DNA from: Cercophora sp. LCS_1
Taxonomy: Eukaryota; Ascomycota; Sordariomycetes; Sordariales; Lasiosphaeriaceae
Direction: 5' to 3'
Length of the DNA stretch: 64,000 nucleotides
Assembly: GCA_036250225.1 (NCBI GenBank)
Contig: JAPZLL010000013.1
Location: 62,001 to 126,000 of the forward strand
A program made the translations under genes and the position numbers. A model generated the notes under the pieces. The model did not search any database, had not been told where the DNA came from, and was given only the letters and a program-made list of their open reading frames with translations. Below, piece by piece: positions 53,946 to 63,077 of the stretch. Each line of letters starts with the position of its first letter. Positions within the stretch are counted from its first letter, which is position 1.

Positions 53946-55357
53946 GCACACCACCACGTTGGCTTCATCGGTTGCAGCAAATACGAGTTTAACCGCTCTT
54001 TTCTCTTTTGATAACCTGCAGTTTCCTTGAAGTGCACTTTTTAAGATGCAGCAGGTCTGATGGCCCGCTATTATCGATGCCTCCTTGGGCGAGCAAATGT
54101 CACCACTCCTACCACGTACTTAGATGACAAGTCTGTTCAAAGTTTCAGATCGAGCGACTCCCATTGGGACTGTAGACAAAGTTGAAGTAGCTCGCAGGCT
54201 TTCACTTTCTCATTTCCCCAGAAATGAGCCTTGGCTTAGTATTTGAGATATAACTGCCACAGAATTTTACTGCGTGTCAGGTTCCGGTATACGGTCAGTC
54301 ATCAGAACGCTCATTGGATCGCCTAGATTGGAGGTGGAACTTCTCGACAAACGGATACATTAAGGAAGGCTGAGTAATTCGTGAGTTAGAAATCCTCACA
54401 GAATATCTCCCTTTGAGATCAATGGTCAAGGCCCAGAATTGGGTCCATTGGTCCAGGATTAGGGCCAGCAACTTAGAACTCGGTGCATTGACCCTAGTCG
54501 CAGACCTGGCTGAGCAAAGGGAGTTGACAAGCGCTAAGACACCGCTTGCATTCTCAAAGTTTTTTTTTCCAGGGGCTACGCTTCTTGTTGAGCTGGAGAA
54601 GGCGGGAGGTCTGCAACCTTGCGGCCGGCCAGGCCAGCCTGCGTGCCTAGAGCGCCGCTTTCAGAGCGGCTGCTTCATATACCTCCTTCACGGGACATAT
54701 TTAAAATGCAATTAGCAAAGTCCTGGCACGGGTCTTTTTTCGAGAAATTTACTAGTCTCCATGAAACGGCCTGCGTATCAATGCAGGTTATTTATTGTGC
54801 TATACTTATGAAAAGAGTAACGGTAACATGTTACTTTCTAAGCTAAAAACAGTAAAGGAGCGTTATACTCTAGCGTCTCATACCAGATTCCCACGACTGA
54901 GTCTAAACCGGTCCTTCTGTGATGTGGATACGGAATGTCGTATAAGTCGTCTAGTTCTGAGTCTTTTCCATATCCTTCAGCATGTTGTCTAGAGGCTCAC
55001 TAAGAGCGCCACCGAGAATCTTGGCCTGGCATAGCAACAAGTCGATGCCACCCACTTCGGTGGTCTGGGTAAGGGTGGTCACGTCAACTGTCACACGCTG
55101 AATGCCCCTGACACCCAGAGGAGGCTTCTGACAACCAGGGTGGGCCACCTCGATCGCGCTAATCGAGCCGTATCGAACCACAATGGCCAAGAAGGTTTCG
55201 TATCGAGCCACGAGCTCCAGGAAAGGCTGCGCTAGGAAGCGCCTACTAGTCATCATTCAGAACAACAGAGAACTTCAGTCCCCGCAGGACCTCTGTATTT
55301 AGATGAATTCATCCGGCCTAGAAGGATTGTGAAAGGCAAGGACCTTCGAGGTCATAG

Positions 55358-55860
55358 TCAATTATTGTGTTGTTCAGAATAGATTTGTTCAGTGCCCACA
55401 GGGCCACATCTCTGTTCCAAGCCGCAACCACAGTGCCTGTGGTCGCCCCTTGTCACATCAACTATATCGTCCTTAATGATTTGTTTGCCGTATTTGTACG
55501 TGGGAATATCGTCAAAGCTGTTAAATTTCTCGATCACTCTATGATCCGTAGTTATAAGGATAAACTGGATGCCAAGTTTCTTGCAGGGGTCTTGCTTTGT
55601 AATCTCCCAAACTCGCCCGGCCGCATGTTGAATGATGTCGGCAATTTCCCCGTCATTTCCGTCACAGGCGATGATGAGGTTAAAGGATTTAGCATTTGAA
55701 TCCTTCTCCAGTCAGTTAATGTAGCGATCCAGAGCTAGCTTAAGAACCTCGCAGAGAGGGGTGCCCCCACTGCATGTAAGTCCATTGAGATGTTTCCGCA
55801 CATCATTGACAGATCCGAGGTTGTCTTTAAAGTAGTTTGGCGAACGAAATGTGGACCTGG
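55358..55860 (-). pseudogene. Truncated von Willebrand factor A (vWA) domain gene
   Basis: The frame reads VNDVRKHLNGLTCSGGTPLC and LKLALDRYIN, then TGA at 55714-55712, and resumes in the same frame as LEKDSNAKSFNLIIACDGND, IQHAAGRVWEITKQ and KKLGIQFILITTDHRVIEKF, up to a TGA at 55360-55358. This is the C-terminal half of a fungal vWA domain: the GGTPL loop, the DG of the second metal-site strand and the late GIQF strand. The first half with DxSxS is missing, because the sequence changes character at 55860/55861 where an LTR-like element begins. The internal TGA could come from TGG or CGA by one change. Confidence 0.6.
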
Positions 55861-56327
55861 TGTAACAGGGTGGCCAGGGGCCAACCCTGGGCCAGCGGTT
55901 CTGTGGCCAGGCGCAGACCAAGAAGCGCAGCGATTGGGTCAATCGCTCCAGCGGATCCCAGGCCGGAGGCTGGTAGTTCCTGGGCACACCTCCGATCGAA
56001 CGGATGCGGTTGTGGAGCCGGAATGCCAGTGGCTGTGGGGCTGGATTGTACGGGTCACGGAATGGAGCCGGTTGTGGCGATCGGGCCGATACGGCTTCCG
56101 TTTCCGGCAATGGAGATAGCTTCCCGGATCCGGCCACGGAAGGAGGCTTGGGAGCCGACGCAACCCGCAGGCGAGATTAAGCATAAATAGTCCGGTGGCC
56201 GCGCCTCTGAACAGAGGAAGGCCACGCTCCAATTGATCTTTTCACATCCACCTACCTTTGCACCTATTGACTATCTTGTCCCCGCGATCCCTTCGGTTAC
56301 CCCTATCCCTGACGCCTTTGCGTTACA
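55861..56327 (+). repeat. Candidate solo LTR-like element
   Basis: 467 bp that start TGTAACAGGG and end GCGTTACA, so TGTAAC/GTTACA ends are inverted. Inside is TATA-like ATAAATAG at 56183-56190, followed within 30 bp by a CCTCTG-AA-CAGAGG hairpin. It is GC-richer than its surroundings and cuts into the vWA frame. No matching 5-bp target duplication was found and no internal retrotransposon genes are present, so this is a candidate only. Confidence 0.4.
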
Positions 56328-56671
56328 CGCTCGGCTAGAGTTGAAGTGGTTGTGGATGCTGCGGCGCAGCCTTCTAGAAATGGTTCAGAGGGTGAGCAAG
56401 ACCTGAGCAAGACTGAGCCAATCCCGAGCCGGCCCTGAGCCGGGGTGAGCGACGTCACGTGGGCGCGGCACGAGAAAGGAAATTTGGTGTGCCCAGATTC
56501 GTCGCAGGAAACAGCCATTGCTTAAAAAGTGTTTCGCATCGTGAGATCCTCCTCAACCCAGCACACCTTGGTGCTGCAAAACCGCTCTTACAAAACCAAG
56601 CTGGTTCAGTCATAAGATTGAATCTTACAGGGCCTTGAGGAAAGGCGGCCAAGGGGCAGGAGGTGGTTGGC
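56328..56671. other. Spacer with CTGAGC motif and conserved block B
   Basis: Between the LTR-like element and a small ORF. It holds several gagcaagac/ctgagc repeats (56390-56450), the CTGAGCCGGGGTGAGC motif (56435-56450) and the inverted block at 56471. Confidence 0.5.
56471..56519 (-). repeat. Copy B of the inverted 45/48-bp coding-like block
   Basis: On the minus strand this block starts at an ATG and encodes VSCDESGHTKFPFS like copy A at 42268, with one extra codon after the ATG. After the block the two copies diverge completely. Copies A and B are 14.25 kb apart (outer edges), in inverted orientation. Confidence 0.85.
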
Positions 56672-57016
56672 ATGCCGAATATCATGGTCAACCGTCTCGG
56701 CTACACCGACAGGGGGACTAACTTTACCGAACAAGAGATGCAAGCGCTAAAACGGTTCGTGGCGTTCTTGAGTACCAACCACACCCTCTTGTTCCGCGGT
56801 GAGCGCATGCCTCCAATCGCAGCTGCACTCATCAAGTTGAACATCGACGGGACGAAGTCCACCCCGGAAGGGATGGAGACCAGTATCTTCATCCGAGGGT
56901 TGCAATCTAAAGACGAAATCATGGCGTTCCGCAGCGTCGTGTCCCAGCGGGCTATTCGCAAGATCTACTCGAACCTGCGGCTCTCATACTCCTCAGTCCG
57001 TGCAACGGCCGTATGA
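56672..57016 (+). CDS. Small ORF of unknown function
   Basis: 114 residues from the first ATG; the frame opens at a GTG at 56663. The composition is plausible for a real protein (NRLGYTDRGTNFTEQEMQAL, PPIAAALIKLNIDG, KIYSNLRLSYSSV) and the segment is not low-complexity, but I recognise no domain. It may be a fragment of a larger gene whose other parts were lost when the repeats around it arrived. It has no TATA box or intron signals that help. Confidence 0.35.
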   Translation: MPNIMVNRLGYTDRGTNFTEQEMQALKRFVAFLSTNHTLLFRGERMPPIAAALIKLNIDGTKSTPEGMETSIFIRGLQSKDEIMAFRSVVSQRAIRKIYSNLRLSYSSVRATAV

Positions 57017-57234
57017 CCCACTTGTTCTGTAAGCGGGTTAGGGATGTTGAGTCGACCAAAACATAATTCGCTGTAGGCTATTCGGTTAATAAGCATTCGT
57101 GAACTCGAATACTGAAATACTGCGAAGGTAAAGGGCCCATTGCTAGAGAGAGAGGGTATTGAGGCACTATATGTCGGCAAAAACGTTTCCGTGTACTGTA
57201 GCGTCACAGTCAGCTGTGTACCTACCTACACAGT

Positions 57235-57275
<41 letters not shown>

Positions 57276-57421
57276 CGCGCTGGCGCGGCTGTACTGTTCA
57301 ACTCATTGCTTCGCCTAATATTGCAATTGCAATTACTGTTGCCATGGCTATTTCTATGGCTGTCGTTATATGAACAGCATCCCGATTGCTGATTTATCTA
57401 TCGTAGTGCAGCATCCCGGCC
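57017..57421. other. Spacer with a palindromic microsatellite
   Basis: 405 bp before the 3' end of the hydrolase gene. The palindrome/CAACAG repeat at 57230-57297 is the only feature seen. Confidence 0.5.
57230..57297. repeat. Palindromic element with an expanded CAACAG hexamer
   Basis: Outer arms acagtacag (57230-57238) and ctgtactgt (57289-57297) are exact inverse copies. Inside are about six CAACAG/CAGCAA units (to 57275), and then acagccgcgc and gcgcggctgt form a second perfect inverted pair around TG (57271-57292). The hexamer seems to have grown within one arm of an originally shorter palindrome. Confidence 0.8.
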
Positions 57422-58364
57422 TTAAGCATACTTCCCAACCATCCTCAGCAACGCATCCCCAACCTCAACAGGGTTCGTCGCATTCAAGTAATGATTCCCT
57501 CCCTCCACAAGCGTGAAAACCGCCTCCTTAGATGACGTAAACAACTTGATCTGCTCAGCAGGGATCTGCGTTCCAAACGGCGCGTCATCGGTCCCCTGAA
57601 GCCAGTAAACGGGACAGGTGATGTCCCTCACCCTCCTGAGGAGCCCATCCCTGTCGAGTAGACAGGCCAGGGCCATTTTCAATTTCTTCCTCCCCTCATC
57701 CCCCACATAAACCGTCTTGAGCGTCTCCACCCAGAACTGAACCATCTCGGCCGTTGCTCCGGCGCCGAAACCCAGGCTCGCCACCATGCCGCACCAGACA
57801 TCATCAACGACAAAATCAGCGGTGGGGGTAGGGCTGCACCACTTGTCGTAGAACGGGGCGAGCAGCGTCTTGGGGTCCCAGCATCCTTTGCTGCGTGAGT
57901 CGGCCGACTCATAGTCCATGGATGTTCCGAGGAGGATGAGGCCGAGGATCTGGTCAGAGTCAGTGGCTGCGTTGCTGTAGATGTTTTGGCGGCGGACGAA
58001 CCCTCTCTGGCGCGAGCAACGCCATGCGTGTCACCATCCAGCCGCCCTGGCTCGTCCCCAGCGCGAATGCCTTGCCGATGTTTAACTTGTCCATAACTTG
58101 CAACGCCATGATGGCCGTGTCCCAGTAGGTGAAGTGTTCGGTTGGGCAGCTAGTCGCTCCATGGCCAAGAGGCTCGATGGCGAGGAGGTTTAGAGCGCTT
58201 GTGAGAGCTTCGCTGGCAAATTGGTCCCTGTAGAGGGATACGGTCGTGCACATGGAGTTGATGAGGATGCATGTTGGCTTGTTGGGGTCGAAATTGTCCG
58301 AGAGGCGGTATCCGGCCTTGATGCCACCCAGATGAGGGACCTCGATTGTCGTGTTGGCAGCCAT
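57422..58364 (-). CDS. Alpha/beta hydrolase
   Basis: Serine hydrolase of the alpha/beta fold, 296 residues in two exons (58364-58002 and 57949-57422; 52-bp intron GTTCGT...GACCAG, phase 0). The nucleophile elbow is ALGTSQGGW with the serine in G-x-S-x-G. The acid is probably in WLQGTDDAPF, and the catalytic His in EGGNHYLN near the end. The oxyanion region corresponds to ILINSMCTTVSLYRDQF and the helical segment to LAIEPLGHGATSC. All three catalytic residues are present. The start at MAANTTIEVPHLGG fits the fold; the frame upstream is open for 200 bp but has no homology. The substrate is unknown; the fold is close to small hydrolases or esterases of secondary and lipid metabolism. Confidence 0.9.
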
Positions 58365-59122
58365 GATGGTTTGATTGTGCTGATTTCTTGCGTTGTATTC
58401 TTGCAGGGAGAAGATGGGTGTCCGGGAAAGAGGGGAATGGTGCCCTTGGACTGCCCAGGGAGCCGACTGCAGGGGTGTGGGGGCTGCAACTTGGCCTAGC
58501 CCCATGAGGGTAAATGGCCCGTATTTATGTGATCGCGGCGACGGTCCGGTCTTGGACGTCTCCACAGTGCAAGGATTGGGGATTTATGAAAATTGGAATC
58601 TTCACGGGGACGAGATGATGCGTTGATCGGGCGACTTTGACGCCAGCCGGGACTCTCAAGTCTTTGGGAAGCACAGCCAGCATGCTCTTTCCGATGGAAC
58701 CGCCGAAATCTCCGCAACGCCAAAGGATTGCCACAGTGGACGAAACATAGGGAAACGTAATGGGCCATACGGAAGTGGTTGCTGAAAAAGCTTAACTCCG
58801 CTACGCCGCTAGTATCCGCCAAGCCCGAGAGCTCCGAACCGTTTTTGCCCCCTCCCCTGCAGATCCTGTGGATACCGGCTTGGTGATGCTGCCTCCTGGT
58901 GGAGTTGGGACTTGGCGGCTCCGCTCTGGTCAGGGGTCCAAAACGAATGCACCACCTCTCTCCAATAAGATCCATCGATGCACCATCGTTCCAAATGTCA
59001 TGACTCTTGTCATTCTGGCCCATTGACTGGAGATATGTAAAGCCTTGATCCCCTCTCGTTCGGGTGGGACCTTTAGCTGTCGGCCTCAAGCTACTGGGCC
59101 TCGCTCTCGTCCGCCCAGCATA
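58365..59122. other. Divergent promoter region of the hydrolase and receptor genes
   Basis: About 760 bp shared upstream sequence. The long minus-strand frames here (58496-59089) are not supported by any domain. No RNA gene or repeat. Confidence 0.45.
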
Positions 59123-60430
59123 ATGTCACAACTTCCTGGGCTTCCTGGGTATGACCCGGACACCATCCAGCCTTGGACGGTCGACGTTGTCGTCTCGGTG
59201 ACTGTCCTCGCCGTCGTTGCAGTAGGACTGCGGCTGTGGAGCCGATACATCAAGGGACAGCCGTTTTGGTGGGATGATTGGGTCATTATCTTTTCGTTGG
59301 TAAGCGCGGATTGGTGTCTCTCGGGGACCGTCAGGATCATGCTGACTGTGGCAGTTTTGGAACCTTGCCGTCGTCGGCTTCATCTTTGCCATGCATGCTT
59401 GCGGCATGGGCCTACACGCAGACAAGGTGCCCATGGACGACATTGTCCTGATGGCAAAGTTCCTTGTCGTTGCCGAAATTCTCTACGTCTTCAATCTGGT
59501 CTGGACAAAGATTAGCATATTGTTGATGTATTACCGAATCTTCCACTTTCCTTTCTTCAAGAAGATGGCGTACGGTATCGGCGCGTTCATCATCGCCTGG
59601 GTTGTTTGCATCACCTTTCTCTTCATCTTCATCTGCGTTCCGGTCGAAAAGCTGTGGTATCCTGACCTTCCAGGCCGTTGTATCGATCAAGTCGGGACCT
59701 GGATCGCAAATGCCGTGTCCACAATCGTGTCGGATCTCGCTATCTTGATCCTACCAATTCCTCAAGTGTGGAAACTCCAGCTAGGGAGGGCTGCGAAGAT
59801 TGGTGTGACGATTGCGTTCTGCTTGGGATTCTTGTAAGTCATCTGGGTTGGCATTGGGAGAGAGGAGTGTATGCTTACTGCCTGTTCAGCGTCGTGTTTG
59901 CGTCCGCCTACCGATTTAGCGTCCTGTTTTCCTACAGCGCCAGCGATCCAACGTACACGTTGGCTCCGACGGTTGGCTGGACGGCCATCGAGATGTCTGC
60001 CGGCATCGTATCAGCTTGCCTACCAACGCTAGGACCCGTCATGATCACCATTGGCCGGACCTTGGGGATAAGGTGGAGTCTTTTGGGTAGTCTCAGCAGC
60101 AGCAGAGGTGGAGCGTCGAAGAGCACCCGGCCGTCTGGACAGTTGACAACAACCAAGACCGAGATTCCATCTCGGAAGGACAGCATTGGAACGTTTTACC
60201 GATTGCCGGACGAGAGTGCCAATGTCTCGGGGGAGACTGCAAATCGGGGTCACCGTCGTCCGGATGATGGGCTTCGACCCGACCATAAGCATGCGTATAC
60301 GGTATCGAGCAAGCCGGGAACTAACGTGAAGAGCGACAATGAGAGTCTGAGCGGAGACGAAATTCCGTTGCAGGGAATCATGGTTCGGACCGACTTTCAG
60401 CACTCATCGGCGGGGGGCGAGTGTGTCTAG
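59123..60430 (+). CDS. Pth11-like / rhodopsin-domain integral membrane receptor
   Basis: Fungal seven-helix membrane protein (rhodopsin domain, PF20684), 398 residues in three exons (59123-59299, 59355-59833, 59890-60430). Helix 1 is VDVVVSVTVLAVVAVGLRLW, followed by the conserved WWDDW; helices 2-7 include FWNLAVVGFIFAMHACG, MAKFLVVAEILYVFNLVWTK, IGAFIIAWVVCITFLFIFIC, ISTIVSDLAILILPIPQVW-like and ASAYRFSVLFSYS. Two cysteines, in FICVP and GRCID, probably form the usual extracellular bridge. The cytoplasmic tail (about 120 residues) is Ser/Thr-rich and variable. There is no CFEM domain at the N-terminus, unlike Pth11 itself. Members sense surface or chemical cues, and some relatives are called SAT4-like; the ligand is unknown. 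Confidence 0.88.
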
Positions 60431-60787
60431 GTAGCGCGGAGCCATCTGTTGGATGATCCAGTGGTATAGGTAGAAATAGATGAAAATTCGCACTTTTGTC
60501 AATTTCGGGGCTCGAATCCATGATTTGAGTCATGAACTCGGGAGCTCAGGGGAAGTTGCGATTCGCGACAACTGGAACGGAACCATCACCTCTAGGTCGA
60601 GATAAATGAGACGCATCCGAGAAATACTCACCCGCTTGCAGTATCTGGGGCCTTGGGTATTTGTTTCTCATGATTACACAGCCTTTGGAGGAAATGTGCT
60701 GTTTGGTCTTGGGTGAGCTCAAGGACAGTGCGCGGACCCCGACACTGTGTCCGATTACAGTGCATATCTCCCACTCCGTCATCGATC
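60431..60787. other. Intergenic spacer
   Basis: 357 bp between two plus-strand genes, promoter of the DNAJC28-like gene. A frame open from 60713 into the gene has no earlier ATG that fits. No other feature. Confidence 0.45.
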
Positions 60788-62512
60788 ATGGCAGGCGCGT
60801 TTCGAACATTTTCCCACCATGCCATCGTGCCACCCTCCTCCCAGTCTCTGTTCTCGAATCGTTCAACAATGGCCTCTTCACCCTTTGTCTGCTCGCGATG
60901 CACCCGGGCGTTGCAGCAGGCACGGCGACCTCTGCTCACCTTAACGCGTCGATTGTCCCATTCGACTGACCTGTCCCGCCCCTCGCAATCCGAGTCCACT
61001 GCCAACCAAAGCCCCCCCTCCTCATCCCCCGAGAAAGGTCCGATGGCTCGCCGCCTCGAAGAAGCAACCGAAGAAGCCCTCCTAACCGGTGGCCGTGCCG
61101 GACGCCGAGCGGTCGAAGAAGCCGGCTTCTCCGAAGAGCTCAAATCCCGTCTGCTGGACAAGCTTGCCGACGCCAAGTTCGAATCGGACAACGCGGCCGC
61201 GCTGGCTGAAGCCGGGGTAGGCGATAGGATACCCAGTGCGGCAGGCGAAGGGACACGTCACATTGCCGCTTCGCAGCCATGGACGGGCGAGGAATCCCAC
61301 GAGGACGCGGCGCTGCGGATGCTTCACGATGCGCGGAAGCCATTGGCGCCCGGATTGAGGGGCAAGCCCAAGATCCCACAGCCGTCAGTGCCGGTGGATA
61401 TGAGGCTGCGTCGGGACTCGGCGGCGAGCAAAGGGCAGAGGGCCGCGAGCGCGAGGGACAAGGCGCAGGCGTATGCGGGTCTGGGGGTGAAGGAGAAAGG
61501 GTTGACCGAGGAAGAGCGTAAGGCTCTGAGGGAAGAGTTCAGGGAGCGGTTTAGGCCTGGGGCGAGAGCGATGCCGAATACGATCTCGGGGCTAGCGGCG
61601 CTGGCGAACGAGAGGATCGAGGACGCCATTGCGAGAGGGCAGTTCAAGAACATACCAAGGGGCAAGGGGATCGAGAGAGATGCTCGTGCGGACAACCCGT
61701 TCATCGATACGGTAAGCTCCCTGGTGCTCGTTGCCAAGCTGGGCTGACGGCAAAAGACGGAGTACATTATGAACAAGATGATCAAGAGACAGGACATTGT
61801 GCCCCCGTGGATTGAGAAGCAGCAGGAGCTACTCAAAGCCGCGAATGTCTTCCGGTCGCGGCTACGAAACGACTGGCGGAGACATGCGGCTCGCATGATT
61901 GCTAGTCGGGGAGGGAGCCTTCAGGAGCAGATGGCTAGGGCTGAGGAGTATGCTCGAGCCGAGGAGGTCTACAACCCGCGACGAAAGCCTGTGAATGAGA
62001 TCTCGATCCCGACCAATGCGACAGATGATGCTGTCATGGCCAGCTTACGACAACAGTCGTCTATGCCGGAAGAGTCGGAGGGGAAGAAGGTAGATGCCGA
62101 GGCTGAGGTGGGTGCGCAGGAGAAGGACTCGCAACCTGTCCTCACGCGTCCTTTTCGCGATCCGGATTGGGAGGTGACCGAGAAGTCTTACATGGAACTT
62201 TCCGTTTCCAATCTCAACGCCATCACGAGATCCTACAATTTGATGGCGCCCGAGCTGGCCAAAAAGCCGTACTTCTCGCTGCAGCGCGAACTGGACAGGT
62301 GCTTTGCCGAGGTTGCGCCTCAGCTCGCCAACGAGATCAAGGTGCGGGCAGCAGCACCCCCCAAGCACCTGATCGAGCCGCTCGGTCGGGCAAGGGGCGC
62401 CCTAGAGATATTCGGGAGCAAAGCGCAAGGCTCTGCTAAGATTTATGACTCGAAGGCGCCACATTACGGTCTGAAGGAGTTTTGGAGAGACATCTGGGGT
62501 AACTCCAAGTAG
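60788..62512 (+). CDS. DNAJC28-type protein (DUF1992), probably mitochondrial
   Basis: 559 residues in two exons (60788-61711 and 61757-62512; 45-bp intron GTAAGC...AAAAG, phase 0). The N-terminal 60 residues are basic and Ser/Arg-rich with several ATGs (MAGAFRTFSHHAIVPP, later MASSPFVCSRCTRALQQARR), typical of a mitochondrial targeting region. The conserved DUF1992 segment at about residues 260-360 starts with LAALANERIEDAIARGQFKN and goes through IPRGKG, DNPFIDT and, across the intron, TEYIMNKMIKRQDIVPPWIE. This is the domain of human DNAJC28 and its homologues; the J-domain itself is absent in fungi. The function is poorly known. The rest is charged and helical. A second start at the later MASSPF would also keep a targeting signal. 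Confidence 0.88.
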
Positions 62513-63077
62513 CGCCCTCAGTTTTGGCGGCCTCAGAGGGTGTTCGGGGCAGGTCTCCCCCGCACTTGTTGAATGCTGGTCACTGCGCGGAGAACCAAAC
62601 TGCGCCGCCCTCCCGGAATTGGGTGGCTTGGGCGAATGGCTTGCATGAGCGCTTCCCGGCGCCCACTCACGATAGTTACCGTCCATGCTTGATGTTTCAG
62701 CCTTACCCCGCGAACCCGGACCATTTCCTCGTCCTCTCACTCCAGTCTAGTGAGGCTGAATACCCTCCGAGTTCGATTACGTACAACGTCAATGCAACTG
62801 CGAATATGCCTGCGTGGCGTCGGTCAAACAGCCACGGACGCCAATATTGGCATCCGCGGTGCAATGAACACCCAAATGGTGTTGAGCACACTGGCGCGTA
62901 CCATGCCGCCGCAACCATGGCGTTTGCGATGCATGCGCTGTGGAATACGACGTCGCTTCAAGGTGTGACTAATTCACACTCTATAAGACTAGAACCCCCT
63001 CGAGATCGATGCTCCATGGGTCCTATAGACAACCCCAACTGTTACATGGTATCTCTTCTTATGTTCTTTGCAGCATC
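62513..63077. other. Intergenic spacer upstream of the last gene
   Basis: 565 bp. A polypyrimidine-AG pattern just before the next ATG (TTCTTTGCAG ending near 63073) could be the 3' end of a leader intron. No gene recognised; small ORFs overlap on both strands. Confidence 0.45.

Larger units (their letters stand above)
53287..55357. other. 2-kb repeat-rich, gene-poor region
   Basis: After the NLR stop the sequence becomes AT-richer and holds an inverted repeat (53578-53668), a degenerate tandem array (53690-53945) and scattered short ORFs. A 101-residue minus-strand frame (54951-55256) is moderately coding-like but unrecognised; it could be a C-terminal remnant of the vWA gene next to it. 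No intact gene seen. Confidence 0.5.

Noticed and set aside
42268..56519. Calling the whole 14.25 kb a transposon
   Set aside because: There is no transposase, integrase or tyrosine recombinase inside, and no target duplication was found. Kept only as flanked cassette candidate.
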